Assembly: GCF_001428385.1 (NCBI RefSeq)
Contig: NZ_LMSK01000001.1
Span: 745,355 to 809,354, forward strand
Reading direction: 5' to 3'
DNA length: 64,000 bases
Origin: Rhodanobacter sp. Soil772
Lineage (GTDB): Bacteria; Pseudomonadota; Gammaproteobacteria; Xanthomonadales; Rhodanobacteraceae
Translations under genes and position numbers: made by a program
The notes under the pieces: model-generated
What the model saw: the letters and a program-made list of their open reading frames with translations, nothing else
Told to the model about the DNA's origin: nothing
Databases searched by the model: none
In this document: positions 16,588-26,162 of the stretch, piece by piece
Position numbering within the stretch: position 1 is the first letter of the stretch
How the letters are laid out: each line of letters starts with the position of its first letter

Positions 16588-18858
16588 TTATTCGACCACG
16601 GCCGGCAGCTTCTCGGCCGCCTTGCAGTCGACCTTCAGCTCGCCATCCAGCACGCTCAGGTGGACCACGCCACCATCGGCCAGCTTGCCGAACAGCAGCT
16701 CGTCGGCCAGCGCGCGCTTCACCTTCTCCTGGATCACCCGCGCCATCGGCCGTGCGCCCATCTGCGGGTCGAAGCCGTGCTCGGCCAGCCAGCGGCGGGC
16801 ATCGGCGTCCACGTCCAGGCTCACCCGCTTCTCGGTCAGCTGGCTTTCCAGCTCGATCAGGAACTTGTCGACCACGCGCAGGATGTGCTCGAAGTCGAGC
16901 GCGGCGAACTGGATGATCGCGTCCAGCCGGTTGCGGAACTCCGGCGTGAAGATGCGGCGGATCACTTCCATCGCGTCCGATTCGTGCTTCTGCTCGACGA
17001 AGCCCATGCTGCGCCGTGCGGCAATCGCCGCGCCCGCATTGGTGGTCATCACCACCACCACGTTCTTGAAGTTCGCCTCGCGGCCGTTGGTGTCGGTCAG
17101 CACGCCGCGGTCCATCACCTGCAGCAGGATGTTGAACACGTCCGGATGCGCCTTCTCGATCTCGTCCAGCAGCAGCACCGCGTGCGGATGCTTGGTGACC
17201 GCCTCGGTCAGCAGGCCGCCCTGGTCGAAACCGACGTAGCCCGGGGGGGCGCCGACCAGCCGCGACACCGAGTGGCTTTCCATGTACTCGGACATGTCGA
17301 AGCGGATCATCTCGATGCCGAGCTGCATCGCCAGCTGCTTGGTCACCTCGGTCTTGCCCACGCCGGTCGGACCGGCGAGCAGGAAGCAGCCGATCGGCTT
17401 GGACGGATCAGCCAGGCCCGAGCGGGCCATCTTGATCGACGCGGCCAGCGCCTCGATCGCGGGGTCCTGGCCGAACACCACCATCTTGAGATTGCGTTCG
17501 AGATTGCGCAGCACGTCGCGATCCGACGCGGAGACCTGCTTGGCCGGGATCCGCGCCATCTTGGCCACGATGTACTCGACTTCGCTCACATCGACCTTGC
17601 CGGTGCGCTGATCCAGCGGCAGCAGCCGCTGGCGCGCGCCCGCCTCGTCGATCACGTCGATCGCCTTGTCCGGCAGCAGCCGGTCGGGGATGTGTTTCAC
17701 CGACAGGTCCACCGCCGCCTTCAGCGCCTCGTTGGTATACGCCACGTGGTGGTGTTCCTCGAAGCGCGAGCGCAGGCCCTTGAGGATCTCGATGCTGTCG
17801 GCCACGGTCGGCTCGACCACGTCGATCTTCTGGAAACGGCGGGCCAGCGCGCGGTCCTTCTCGAACACGCCTCGGTATTCCTGGAACGTGGTCGAACCGA
17901 TGCAGCGCAGTTCGCCGGAAGCGAGCATCGGCTTGATCAGGTTCGACGCGTCCATGGTGCCGCCCGAGGCCGAGCCGGCGCCGATGATGGTGTGGATCTC
18001 GTCGATGAACAGGATCGCGCCGGGCTGCTTCTTCAGTTGGGCGATCACGCCCTTCAGGCGCTTCTCGAAATCGCCGCGGTACTTGGTGCCCGCCACCAGC
18101 GCACCCAGGTCCAGCGACCAGATCGTGGCGTCTTCCAGCACCTCGGGCACCTCGCCATCGACGATGCGCTTGGCCAGGCCTTCGGCCAGCGCGGTCTTGC
18201 CCACGCCCGCCTCGCCCACGTACAGCGGATTGTTCTTGCGCCGGCGGCACAGCACCTGGATGGTGCGCTCGATCTCGTCGGCGCGGCCGATCAGCGGATC
18301 GATCTTGCCTTCCAGCGCCAGCTCGTTGAGGTTGCTGGCGAACTCGTGCAGCGGGTTGCCCTTCGGCTCGCCGCCCTCTTCGCCTTCGCGCTCGCCGCCG
18401 GATACGCCGGCGGCCGGCTCGTCGCCGATCTTGGCGATGCCGTGCGAGATGTAGTTGACCACGTCGAGCCGAGTGATTTCCTGCTGGTGCATGAAGTACA
18501 CCGCGTGCGAATCCTTCTCGCCGAAGATCGCCACCAGCACGTTCGCGCCGGTGACCTCCTTCCGGCCGGAGGATTGCACGTGATACACCGCGCGCTGCAG
18601 CACGCGCTGGAAGCCCAGCGTGGGCTGCGTGTCGCGCTCGTCGCCGGGCGGCAGCACCGGCACGGTCTCGTTGATGATGCGTTCCAGGTCGGCCGACAGC
18701 CGCGGCAGGTCCACGCCGCAGGCGCGCAAGGCGCCCAGCGCCGACTGGTTTTCGGTCAGCGCCAGCAGCAGGTGCTCCACCGTCATGAATTCATGGCGTT
18801 GTTCGCGGGCCTGCTTGTAGCAATGGCCGATGGTGACTTCCAGATCCTTGCTGAACAT
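16588..18858 (-). CDS. clpA: ATP-dependent Clp protease ATP-binding subunit ClpA
   Basis: This 756-residue AAA+ unfoldase feeds substrates to ClpP. The N-terminal Clp repeat (TIGHCYKQAREQRHEFMTVE) is followed by AAA module 1 with Walker A GEAGVGKTAL and LFIDEIHT, then module 2 with GPTGVGKTEV and LLLDEIEKAHPDV. The C-terminal D2-small domain is complete (LAEHGFDPQMGARPMAR). The absence of a long coiled-coil middle domain separates it from ClpB. It follows clpS on the same strand with a 66-bp gap. ClpP is not in the window. Confidence 0.98.
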   Translation of the reverse strand: MFSKDLEVTIGHCYKQAREQRHEFMTVEHLLLALTENQSALGALRACGVDLPRLSADLERIINETVPVLPPGDERDTQPTLGFQRVLQRAVYHVQSSGRKEVTGANVLVAIFGEKDSHAVYFMHQQEITRLDVVNYISHGIAKIGDEPAAGVSGGEREGEEGGEPKGNPLHEFASNLNELALEGKIDPLIGRADEIERTIQVLCRRRKNNPLYVGEAGVGKTALAEGLAKRIVDGEVPEVLEDATIWSLDLGALVAGTKYRGDFEKRLKGVIAQLKKQPGAILFIDEIHTIIGAGSASGGTMDASNLIKPMLASGELRCIGSTTFQEYRGVFEKDRALARRFQKIDVVEPTVADSIEILKGLRSRFEEHHHVAYTNEALKAAVDLSVKHIPDRLLPDKAIDVIDEAGARQRLLPLDQRTGKVDVSEVEYIVAKMARIPAKQVSASDRDVLRNLERNLKMVVFGQDPAIEALAASIKMARSGLADPSKPIGCFLLAGPTGVGKTEVTKQLAMQLGIEMIRFDMSEYMESHSVSRLVGAPPGYVGFDQGGLLTEAVTKHPHAVLLLDEIEKAHPDVFNILLQVMDRGVLTDTNGREANFKNVVVVMTTNAGAAIAARRSMGFVEQKHESDAMEVIRRIFTPEFRNRLDAIIQFAALDFEHILRVVDKFLIELESQLTEKRVSLDVDADARRWLAEHGFDPQMGARPMARVIQEKVKRALADELLFGKLADGGVVHLSVLDGELKVDCKAAEKLPAVVE

Positions 18859-18924
18859 TCGGATCGTCTCCGCTTTGCATTGTGAGCGGCCTTCAACGCC
18901 GCAATGGGCACAAAATGGGGTCGC

Positions 18925-19251
18925 TCAGAGCTTTTCCATAGTGCACAACAACGGGTGCTGATGGGAACGTGAATATTCGTTGACGTGGGTTACCTTGGTT
19001 TCGGCCACTTCGCGGGTAAAAACGCCGCACACGCCGCGCCCGCGGGTGTGTACGTGCAGCATCACCTGTACCGCCTGCTCCTGGTCCAGGTTGAAGAAAG
19101 TGCGCAACACTTCGACCACGAAGTCCATCGGGGTGAAATCATCGTTCAACAGCAGCACCTGGAACAGCGGTGGTCGCGCCACCTCGGGCTTCGCGGTTTC
19201 CAGCGCCAGGCCGCGGCCGCTGTCTTGCTCATGTTCGGGTTCGTGGGCCAT
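18925..19251 (-). CDS. clpS: ClpS adaptor protein
   Basis: This 108-residue adaptor delivers N-degron substrates to ClpA. The core contains [20 protein letters not shown], the [19 protein letters not shown] strand and the typical short C-terminus. The ATG at 19251 ([12 protein letters not shown]) gives the usual length with a flexible acidic N-terminal tail; the longer frame would add about 30 residues with no family match. It is divergent from nudJ and upstream of clpA. Confidence 0.96.
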   Translation of the reverse strand: MAHEPEHEQDSGRGLALETAKPEVARPPLFQVLLLNDDFTPMDFVVEVLRTFFNLDQEQAVQVMLHVHTRGRGVCGVFTREVAETKVTHVNEYSRSHQHPLLCTMEKL

Positions 19252-19340
19252 GGTTTCTTGGGGTGTGATCTCTGGTTCGAAGTATACGCCGCGGTGCCGC
19301 TTCCACCCCGCAGCGGTGTGACAAGGGAGGTGATGGCACA

Positions 19341-19859
19341 ATGGCTGCTTTTCCAGTCCCCGCCCGCACCGCCATGACCGCTTCCATCACCCCCGCCGAG
19401 ATCTGGCGCCCGCACGTCACCGTCGCCTGCGTGGTGGCCGATGGCGAGCGGTATCTGATGGTCGAGGAAGAAGTCAACGGCCGGCTTGCCTACAACCAGC
19501 CGGCCGGTCACCTGGACGACGGTGAAAGCCTCACCGCGGCGGCCTTGCGCGAAACGCTGGAGGAAACCGGCTGGACGGTGGAACTGCAGCACCTGATCGG
19601 CGTGCACCAGTGGCGCAGTACCGAGCACGGCGACGCGGTGATCCGTTTCAGCTTCGCCGCCCGTGCGCTCAGCCACGATCCGGACCGACCGCTGGACACC
19701 GACATCCGCCGCGCCTTGTGGCTGACCCGGGCCGAGATCGCCGCGCTGGGCGATCGCCTGCGCAGCCCGATGATCCTGCAGAGCATCGACCTGTGGCTGG
19801 GCGGCCAGCGGCTGCCGCTGGAGACCCTGAGTCGTCTGCCCGAAGGCGGCGCCTCGTGA
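19341..19859 (+). CDS. nudJ: Nudix hydrolase NudJ-like (phosphatase)
   Basis: This is a 172-residue protein. The complete Nudix box, starting GHLDDGESL and ending RETLEETGW, is at about residues 54-76. Sequence along its length follows E. coli NudJ ([32 protein letters not shown]). NudJ hydrolyses nucleoside tri/diphosphates and HMP-PP. The order nudJ-mnmA-hflD is the E. coli order, which supports the name. GGGAGG lies 10 bp before ATG 19341; an internal ATG at 19374 is an alternative start. The stop overlaps the mnmA start. Confidence 0.88.
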   Translation: MAAFPVPARTAMTASITPAEIWRPHVTVACVVADGERYLMVEEEVNGRLAYNQPAGHLDDGESLTAAALRETLEETGWTVELQHLIGVHQWRSTEHGDAVIRFSFAARALSHDPDRPLDTDIRRALWLTRAEIAALGDRLRSPMILQSIDLWLGGQRLPLETLSRLPEGGAS

Positions 19860-21004
19860 AGGTGATGCTCGGCATTTCCGGTGGCGTCGACTCCTCGGTC
19901 GCCGCGCTGCTGCTGCAACAGGCCGGCTACGAGGTCGAAGGCCTGTTCATGCAGAACTGGGAAGAGGACGACCGCAGCGGTCCCTGCACCACCGACGCCG
20001 ACCGCAAGGACGCCGTGGCCGTGTGCGGCCGGCTCGGCATCCCGTTCCACGCGCGCAACTTCGCCGCCGAATACTGGGACGGCGTGTTCGAGCACTTCCT
20101 CGCCGAATACCGCGCCGGGCGCACGCCGAACCCCGACGTGTTGTGCAATCGCGAGATCAAGTTCAAGACCTTCCTCGACGAGGCCCACGCCCTGGGCGCC
20201 GACAGGATCGCCACCGGCCACTATGCCCGCGTCGACTGTGTGGACGGCCGCCATCGGCTGCTGCGCGCGGTGGACACAGCCAAAGACCAGAGCTACTTTC
20301 TGCACGCGTTGGGCCAGCAGCAACTGGCCGCCACGCTGTTCCCGCTGGGCGGAATCGAGAAGCCGCGCGTGCGCGAGATGGCCCGCGCGGCGGCCCTACC
20401 GACCCATGCGAAAAAGGACTCCACCGGCATCTGCTTCATCGGCGAACGCGATTTCCGCGGCTTCCTGTCGCAATACATTCCGGCTCGCCCCGGCGAGATA
20501 CGCACGCCGGACGGCGAACTGATCGGCGAACACCAGGGCGCGATGTACTACACCCTGGGCCAGCGCAACGGGCTGGGCATCGGCGGCCGCCACGGCGCCA
20601 GCGGCGAGGCCTGGTACGTGGTCGGCAAGGACGTGGCGGCGAACGTGCTGTACGTCGCCCAGGGCGGCGAGAACCACTGGCTGTACTCGCAGCGACTGCA
20701 GTCGGAAACACCTACCTGGGTCGATGGCGCCGCGCCCTCCGCCCACTTCCGCTGTACCGCGCGTACCCGCTATCGCCAGACCGACCAGGCCTGTGAGGTC
20801 GGCGTGACCGATACCGGCCTTGAGGTACGCTTCGACGAACCCCAACGTGCGGTTACCCCCGGGCAGTCGGTGGTCCTCTACGATGGCGAAGTCTGCCTCG
20901 GCGGCGCGGTGATCGCCGCCACCGATGCACCGTACGGCGGCCTGCTGCCGGCACTCGCCCCATCATCCACATCCCCAGCAAGAGAATCGGCATCCCGTGT
21001 TTGA
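19856..21004 (+). CDS. mnmA: tRNA-specific 2-thiouridylase
   Basis: This 382-residue enzyme adds sulfur to U34 of tRNA-Lys, -Glu and -Gln using sulfur relayed from IscS. It has the PP-loop [12 protein letters not shown] at the N-terminus, the catalytic Cys in [13 protein letters not shown] and the second in [12 protein letters not shown]. The start is GTG 19856, overlapping the nudJ stop by four bases (GTGA); an internal ATG at 19865 is possible. Coupling to nudJ and hflD is tight. Confidence 0.97.
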   Translation: MKVMLGISGGVDSSVAALLLQQAGYEVEGLFMQNWEEDDRSGPCTTDADRKDAVAVCGRLGIPFHARNFAAEYWDGVFEHFLAEYRAGRTPNPDVLCNREIKFKTFLDEAHALGADRIATGHYARVDCVDGRHRLLRAVDTAKDQSYFLHALGQQQLAATLFPLGGIEKPRVREMARAAALPTHAKKDSTGICFIGERDFRGFLSQYIPARPGEIRTPDGELIGEHQGAMYYTLGQRNGLGIGGRHGASGEAWYVVGKDVAANVLYVAQGGENHWLYSQRLQSETPTWVDGAAPSAHFRCTARTRYRQTDQACEVGVTDTGLEVRFDEPQRAVTPGQSVVLYDGEVCLGGAVIAATDAPYGGLLPALAPSSTSPARESASRV

Positions 21005-21638
21005 AACTTTTTCCATGACCGAAGAACGCGTGCTCGCCCTCGCCGGCCTGTTCCAGGCTTGTGCGCTGGCGCAGCAGCTGGCCAACGAAGGGCGCTGCGA
21101 CGAGGCCGCGATGGAAGCCAGCGTGGCCAGCGTGTTCCGCATCGATGCGCCTTCGGTGGTCGGCGTGTACGGCAACATCTCGAACGTGCGGCTCGGCCTG
21201 CGCACGCTGATCGCACAGTTGGACGAAAGTACCCCCGACATGTCGGTGACGCGCATGACGGTGACCGTGATGCGGCTGGAACGAAGCCTGTCGGCGCGCA
21301 CGGACCTGCTGGAAAAACTGCAGCAGGGCATCGTTGCCGCGCAGCGGCAGGTCGAGCATTTCGGCCAGGATTCCAGCCAGGTCAACAGCCGGCTGGCCGA
21401 GGTCTACGCGTCCACCTTGTCGATCCTCAAGCCGCGCGTGATGGTCAGCGGCAACCCGCAGCAGCTGCAGCAGACCGCCGTGGTGGAAAAAGTGCGCAGC
21501 AACCTGCTCGCCGCCGTGCGCTCGGCGGTGCTGTGGCGGCAGATCGGCGGGCGCCAGTGGCAGCTGCTGCTGTACCGGCGCCAGTGCAGCATGCTGGCCC
21601 GCGGCCTGCTGACCGGAGCCACGCTGGACAATCGCTGA
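20997..21638 (+). CDS. hflD: high-frequency lysogenization protein HflD homolog
   Basis: This is a protein of about 213 residues. The helical family shows clearly: [31 protein letters not shown], a [10 protein letters not shown] block, and [21 protein letters not shown]. coli HflD binds the phage lambda CII protein; its host role is unclear. Two starts are plausible: GTG 20997, which overlaps mnmA by eight bases and has AAGAGA upstream, and ATG 21015. The E. coli length (213) fits both about equally well. The family partner purB does not follow here. Confidence 0.88.
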   Translation: MFETFSMTEERVLALAGLFQACALAQQLANEGRCDEAAMEASVASVFRIDAPSVVGVYGNISNVRLGLRTLIAQLDESTPDMSVTRMTVTVMRLERSLSARTDLLEKLQQGIVAAQRQVEHFGQDSSQVNSRLAEVYASTLSILKPRVMVSGNPQQLQQTAVVEKVRSNLLAAVRSAVLWRQIGGRQWQLLLYRRQCSMLARGLLTGATLDNR

Positions 21639-21667
21639 CGGCGGTCTTTCCGGTTCGCGGAAAAGCA

Positions 21668-21694
21668 AACGGCGGGCTTCATGCCCGCCGTTTT
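21668..21694 (+). terminator. terminator after the nudJ-mnmA-hflD operon
   Basis: AACGGCGGGC-TTCAT-GCCCGCCGTT forms a 10-bp stem followed by TTCC, 30 bases past the hflD stop. The stem is symmetrical enough to serve the porin gene from the other side as well. Confidence 0.75.
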
Positions 21695-21776
21695 CCATCC
21701 ATGGGTGGAACTCCGTTGCGATAGACCGTCTGTCACCCGTTCCGTACAGGCAGCATGTTGCCGCCTGCAGATTGCA

Positions 21777-23033
21777 TCAGAATGACACTTCGCCGAACAC
21801 GCCGATCTCGTTCGTCTTGTTGTTCTGTACGTGCGGCGGTACCGGCGTGGCGACCGACTTGTCGACCTTGCCGTGCTTCCACACGCCGGCCAGCTTGAAG
21901 CCCTTGGTCACCTGGTACTCGACGCCGGCGTTGTAATAGGTGTCCTTGGCATCGCGATCCAGGCTCTTGCTGAGCTTGGCGCTGTCGTAGCGGGCGAACA
22001 GATTCACGTTGTCGGCCACCGCCACACTGCCCCACAGCGAATAACCGTCGGCCTTGTCGGCGAGCGGGCTGAGCACGTTGTTCCAGTTTTTCGCGGTGAA
22101 GTACTCGGCACCGAGGCGGAAGGCCTTGCTGGCGTAGGCGAGCATGAAGTCGCCGCGCTCGGCGGTGTGCGCCGCGTCGATGTTCTCGGTCTCCTGACCG
22201 CGATGGCCGCTGTAGCCGCCGACCGCCACCACCATGTTCTCGAACGGCACGAAGCCCACGCGGCCCTCGAAGTCCACGCCCTTGCTGCGGCCCGGGTTCT
22301 TGTAACCGTTGCCGTTGACCACCGACACCGCATAGTTGAGCGACTTGCCGGCGCCGATGTCGCCGGCCAGATGCAGGCCCCAGTCGGCCGAGTTGCCGTA
22401 CTTCAGGCGGTCGGTGATGGTGTTCTCGACGTAGCGGAAGCCGTAGTACTTCTCGGCGAACGGAATCCACGGCATGTCGGACGAACCGACGCGGAACACC
22501 GCGGCGTCGTCGAACTTGCCCTGCACGTACGCCTTCTTGACGAACAGGCTGGTCTGGCCGTCGCTGCTGGAGTAGTTGAAGTCGGTGGTGAGGTTGGCCG
22601 ACCAGATGTCGTTGAACTTGTGGTCGACGCCGAGGTAGAAGCGCTTCACGTCCAGGCCGAAGCCGGATTTGTCGCTCTTGCCCTTGTCGCTGTTCTTGTC
22701 GTCGATGCTGGTGAAGTCGAAGAACATCTTGCCCGACAGCGTGGTGTTGTTGACCGCCTTCTCCAGCGCGGCGAGCTTCTTGTCGCTGGCCGTGGTCACG
22801 TTGGTGGCCTTCTCCACCGCCTGGCCGGTGCTGACGTTGATGTCGGACTGTGCGTCGGTACGCTGCTCCAGTTCCTCCACCTTGGCCTGCAGCGCGGCCA
22901 GTTGTGCCTTCAGCTGCTCGACTTCGCTGCTGCTGGCGGCGGCTGTCCTGTTCTGTGCCGGCGCCGCGGAGGCGGCGAAACTGGTCAGGCCAAGGCCGGC
23001 GGCAATCGCCACCGCAATCAATTTGGAACGCAT
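21777..23033 (-). CDS. phosphate-selective porin (OprP/OprO-like)
   Basis: This is a 418-residue outer-membrane protein. A signal peptide (MRSKLIAVAIAAGLGLTSFA, cut after ASA) is followed by a short coiled coil (EVEQLKAQLAALQAKVEELE, about 36-58). A beta-barrel with alternating aromatic strands then ends in Phe (IGVFGEVSF), as outer-membrane barrels do. The coiled coil plus barrel arrangement is that of OprP/OprO. The gene is separated from pstSCAB-phoU only by rnt, and a Pho-box-like site lies at 23147-23164, about 115 bp upstream of its start. It is therefore probably induced by phosphate limitation. Anion selectivity is not shown by the sequence alone. Confidence 0.88.
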   Translation of the reverse strand: MRSKLIAVAIAAGLGLTSFAASAAPAQNRTAAASSSEVEQLKAQLAALQAKVEELEQRTDAQSDINVSTGQAVEKATNVTTASDKKLAALEKAVNNTTLSGKMFFDFTSIDDKNSDKGKSDKSGFGLDVKRFYLGVDHKFNDIWSANLTTDFNYSSSDGQTSLFVKKAYVQGKFDDAAVFRVGSSDMPWIPFAEKYYGFRYVENTITDRLKYGNSADWGLHLAGDIGAGKSLNYAVSVVNGNGYKNPGRSKGVDFEGRVGFVPFENMVVAVGGYSGHRGQETENIDAAHTAERGDFMLAYASKAFRLGAEYFTAKNWNNVLSPLADKADGYSLWGSVAVADNVNLFARYDSAKLSKSLDRDAKDTYYNAGVEYQVTKGFKLAGVWKHGKVDKSVATPVPPHVQNNKTNEIGVFGEVSF

Positions 23034-23146
23034 GTGATTCTCCGCAAGTGGATGGAAAGCATCTCGATCGCCCCGTCGATCCGATGGCTGGCTAGCGATT
23101 GGTTAACAATTCTGCCGGGGGATTTTTACGGTTGGGTGCAGCTTTG

Positions 23147-23164
23147 ATGACATATTCAAGACAG
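23147..23164 (-). promoter_or_regulatory. Pho box upstream of the porin gene
   Basis: On the minus strand the site reads CTGTCTT-GAAT-ATGTCAT. This is two direct 7-mers separated by a 4-bp A/T-rich spacer, the pattern of PhoB sites (CTGTCAT-4-CTGTCAT), with two mismatches across the two half-sites. It faces the porin gene; rnt starts 63 bp away in the other direction. Confidence 0.7.
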
Positions 23165-23227
23165 CGCCGCGAAGCCGCGGAAAGTGTCGCACCTCTCGCC
23201 GCGCGGAGCGGCTGATATGCTTCGCCG

Positions 23228-23887
23228 ATGGATATTCTCAGCAACAGCGCCGCGCCGCGCATGGCCGAGCGGTTTCGCGGCTTCCTGCCCGTGGTGGTCG
23301 ACGTGGAAACCGGCGGCTTCGATGCCGAACATGACGCCCTGCTGGAAATCGCCGCGGTGCCGCTGACGATGGACGAAGGCGGCTACCTGAAGTTGCAGCC
23401 CACCGTGTCCACGCATGTGGAACCGTTCCCCGGCGCGAACCTGGACCCGCGCTCGCTGGAGATCACCGGCATCGACCCGACCAACCCGCTGCGCGGCGCG
23501 CTGGCCGAGCGGCAGGCGCTGGACCATATCTTCCAGGCAGTGCGCGAGGCGGTGCACGAGGCCGGCTGCCAGCGGGCGATCCTGGTCGGCCACAACGCCG
23601 CGTTTGACCTTGGCTTTCTGAACCAGGCGGTGCGCCGCTGCGGCCACAAGCGCAACCCCTTCCACCCGTTCAGCTGTTTCGATACGGTCAGCTTCGGCGG
23701 CCTCGCCTACGGCCAGACCGTGCTGAGCAAGGCGGTGCTGGCCGCCGGCCATACGTTCGACAGCCGCGAGGCGCATTCGGCGGTGTATGACGCCGAGCGC
23801 ACCGCCGAACTGTTCTGCAGCGTGGTCAACCGCTGGCGCCAGCTGGAGCTGTTCGAGCAGGCCCACAGCGGGCTCGACGCGGCCTGA
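23228..23887 (+). CDS. rnt: ribonuclease T
   Basis: This 219-residue DEDDh 3'-to-5' exoribonuclease trims tRNA and other stable RNA 3' ends. It has ExoI ([20 protein letters not shown]), ExoII ([13 protein letters not shown]) and ExoIII ([16 protein letters not shown], with the catalytic His). The WRQLELFEQ tail is close to other gammaproteobacterial RNase T proteins. It lies between the porin and pstS, oriented toward pstS but separated from it by the pst Pho-box region, so I infer that it is not part of the pst transcript. Confidence 0.95.
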   Translation: MDILSNSAAPRMAERFRGFLPVVVDVETGGFDAEHDALLEIAAVPLTMDEGGYLKLQPTVSTHVEPFPGANLDPRSLEITGIDPTNPLRGALAERQALDHIFQAVREAVHEAGCQRAILVGHNAAFDLGFLNQAVRRCGHKRNPFHPFSCFDTVSFGGLAYGQTVLSKAVLAAGHTFDSREAHSAVYDAERTAELFCSVVNRWRQLELFEQAHSGLDAA

Positions 23888-23939
23888 TCCCGCGACGCAG
23901 CAGGGCGCAGGCACTGCCGCGAAGCGGCCATATGACAGC

Positions 23940-23979
23940 CTGTCATACGGTTGCAACATTCATTTCATCCAATGGCAAC
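23940..23979 (+). promoter_or_regulatory. Pho-box cluster upstream of pstS
   Basis: Four half-site-like 7-mers occur with an 11-bp repeat: CTGTCAT (23940-23946), TTGCAAC (23951-23957), ATTTCAT (23962-23968) and TGGCAAC (23973-23979). The first is a perfect PhoB half-site. The others keep only parts of the consensus. The spacing is that of tandem Pho boxes, with the pstS start about 54 bp further on. The first half-site is also the right arm of a palindrome, ATGACAG-C-CTGTCAT, beginning at 23932. Confidence 0.65.
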
Positions 23980-24032
23980 ACGAAAAGCCTGAAATGGCGG
24001 GGTCGCATCCGACTTTCCTCCAAGGAGCTACC

Positions 24033-25067
24033 GTGTTGACCATCAACAAACTCCCGCTTCGCTTCGCCGCCGTCGCCACGCTTGCCGTGGCCTCGACCTT
24101 CGGTGTGGCCGCGCACGCCACCGACATCACCGGCGCCGGCTCCAGCTTCGTCTACCCGGTCATGTCCAAGTGGTCGGCCGCGTACGCGGAGAAGACCGGC
24201 CACCACCTCAACTACCAGTCGGTCGGTTCCGGCGCGGGTATCGCGCAGATCAAGGAAGGCACCATCGACTTCGGCGCCTCCGACGCGCCGATGAAGGTCG
24301 AGGACCTGCAGAAGTACGGCCTGGGCCAGTTCCCGATCGTGGTCGGCGGCATCGTGCCGGTGGTCAACATCGCCGGCGTGCAGGCGGGCCAGATCAAGCT
24401 GGACGGCACCACCCTCGCCGACATCTTCCTGGGCAAGATCACCCACTGGAACGACCCGAAGATCGCCGCGCTGAACGCCGGCCTGACCCTGCCGGCCGGC
24501 AAGATCACCGTGGTGCATCGCTCGGACGGTTCGGGCACCTCGTTCAACTTCACCAACTACCTGTCCAAGGTCAGCAACGAGTGGGCGACCAAGGTGAAGT
24601 TCGGCACCGCCGTGGAATGGCCGACCGGCGTGGGCGGCAAGGGCAACGAAGGCGTGTCGCAGTACGTGCGCCAGATCAAGGGCTCGATCGGTTACGTCGA
24701 ATACGCCTACGCGGTGAAGAACAAGATCAGCTGGGTCGACCTGAAGAACGCCGCCGGCAACGTCGTCTCGCCGACCGCCGCCAGCTTCGCCGCCGCCGCC
24801 GCGACGGCCGACTGGGCCAGCGCCAAGGACTTCAACCTGATCATGACCAATGCACCGGGCGACCAGGCGTGGCCGATCACCGCCACCACCTGGGTGATCA
24901 TGTACAAGACGCCGAAGAATGCCGGCAACAGCAAGGTCGCGTTCGACTTCTTCAAGTCCGCCCTGGAGCAGGGCCAGCAGGCCGCCAGCGAGCTGGATTA
25001 CGTGCCGCTGCCGGCGACGCTGGTCAGCCAGATCGAGGCGTACTGGGCGTCCGAGTTCAAGCACTGA
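24033..25067 (+). CDS. pstS: phosphate ABC transporter substrate-binding protein
   Basis: This 344-residue periplasmic protein binds inorganic phosphate for PstCAB. A signal peptide (LPLRFAAVATLAVASTFGVA, cut near AHA) is followed by DITGAGSSFVYPVMSKW. The phosphate-binding loops include GAGSSF, FGASDAP and RSDGSGTSFNF. The start is GTG 24033, which has a strong AAGGAG five bases before it (24022-24027). It is the first gene of pstSCAB, with Pho-box-like repeats upstream and a large hairpin before pstC, typical of a highly expressed first gene. Confidence 0.97.
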   Translation: MLTINKLPLRFAAVATLAVASTFGVAAHATDITGAGSSFVYPVMSKWSAAYAEKTGHHLNYQSVGSGAGIAQIKEGTIDFGASDAPMKVEDLQKYGLGQFPIVVGGIVPVVNIAGVQAGQIKLDGTTLADIFLGKITHWNDPKIAALNAGLTLPAGKITVVHRSDGSGTSFNFTNYLSKVSNEWATKVKFGTAVEWPTGVGGKGNEGVSQYVRQIKGSIGYVEYAYAVKNKISWVDLKNAAGNVVSPTAASFAAAAATADWASAKDFNLIMTNAPGDQAWPITATTWVIMYKTPKNAGNSKVAFDFFKSALEQGQQAASELDYVPLPATLVSQIEAYWASEFKH

Positions 25068-25081
25068 TGCAGTAAAGCGCA

Positions 25082-25110
25082 CTCCCCCGCCGGCCCGGTC
25101 GGCGGGGGAG
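25082..25110 (+). terminator. stable hairpin between pstS and pstC (partial terminator / mRNA stabiliser)
   Basis: An 11-bp GC-rich stem (CTCCCCCGCCG / CGGCGGGGGAG) with a 7-nt loop lies 14 bases after the pstS stop. A weak GCGAGTTTCC follows, so full termination is unlikely. Such stems commonly set pstS mRNA above pstCAB; that role is inferred. Confidence 0.6.
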
Positions 25111-25142
25111 CGCGAGTTTCCATCCCGCACCACTGGACCACC

Positions 25143-26162
25143 ATGCCAGCGATCGACACGGCCATTTCAACCACCGACATCCTGGAACAGCGCAGCCGTC
25201 GCGATGCACGCCACGAGCGGCTGTTCCGCTGGCTGTTGAAGGGCTGCGCGCTGATCGTACTGGCGTCCCTGCTCGGTGCCGCCGGTGCCACGCTGTGGGG
25301 CGGCCGCGACGCCTTCGGCACGTTCGGCTGGCACTTCCTGGTCAGCTCGGAATGGGACCCGGGCAATGATGTCTACGGTGCCCTGGTGCCGGTCTACGGC
25401 ACGGTGATCACCTCGTTCATCGCGCTGCTGATCGCGGTGCCGATCAGTTTCGGCATCGCGGTCTATCTTTCCGAAGTGGCACCCGCCTGGCTGCGCACGC
25501 CGGTCGCCTCGGCGATCGAGCTGCTGGCCGGCATCCCTTCGATCATCTACGGCATGTGGGGCTTGTTCATCTTCGCCCCGTTCTTTGCCGATCACATCAA
25601 GCCGTGGTTGACCAGCAACCTCGGCAACAAGCCCGACGACGGCAAGCTGTCGTGGGTAGCCGAACACGTGCCGTTCGTGGGCAAGCTGTTCGGCAGCGAC
25701 TATCCGTTCGGCGCCAGCATCCTGGTCGCCGGCATCGTGCTGGCGATCATGGTGATCCCGTTCATCTCCTCGGTGATGCGCGAGGTGTTCCAGACCGTGC
25801 CGACCCGGCTGAAGGAGTCGGCCTATGCGCTGGGCTCCAGCACCTGGGAAGTGTCGTGGGACATCGTGCTGCCGTACACCCGCTCGGCGGTGATCGGCGG
25901 CATCTTCCTCGGCCTCGGCCGCGCGCTGGGCGAGACCATGGCGGTGACCTTCGTGCTGGGCAACGCGATGCACCTGTCGGCCTCGCTGCTCGATCCCGGC
26001 ACCTCGATCGCCTCGACCATCGCGAACCAGTTCAGCGAGGCGGCCGGCCTGCAGAAATCCGCGCTGATGGCGCTGGCGTTCCTGCTGTTCGTGGTCACCT
26101 TCATCGTGCTGCTGATCGCGCGATTGATGTTGCGCCGGCTGGCCAGCAAGGAGGGCCGCTGA
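25143..26162 (+). CDS. pstC: phosphate ABC transporter permease PstC
   Basis: This 339-residue inner-membrane permease has six hydrophobic helices. The long periplasmic loop (residues about 150-190, ending in KLFGSDYPFGASI) is typical of PstC, and the EAA-like cytoplasmic loop reads TRLKESAYALGSSTWEVSW. It lies 75 bp after pstS and its stop overlaps the pstA start as ATGA. Confidence 0.96.
   Translation: MPAIDTAISTTDILEQRSRRDARHERLFRWLLKGCALIVLASLLGAAGATLWGGRDAFGTFGWHFLVSSEWDPGNDVYGALVPVYGTVITSFIALLIAVPISFGIAVYLSEVAPAWLRTPVASAIELLAGIPSIIYGMWGLFIFAPFFADHIKPWLTSNLGNKPDDGKLSWVAEHVPFVGKLFGSDYPFGASILVAGIVLAIMVIPFISSVMREVFQTVPTRLKESAYALGSSTWEVSWDIVLPYTRSAVIGGIFLGLGRALGETMAVTFVLGNAMHLSASLLDPGTSIASTIANQFSEAAGLQKSALMALAFLLFVVTFIVLLIARLMLRRLASKEGR

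Noticed and set aside
16567-18885. A 772-codon plus-strand frame opposite clpA
   Set aside because: ClpA is complete on the other strand. The opposing frame shows His/Gln/Val-rich filler.
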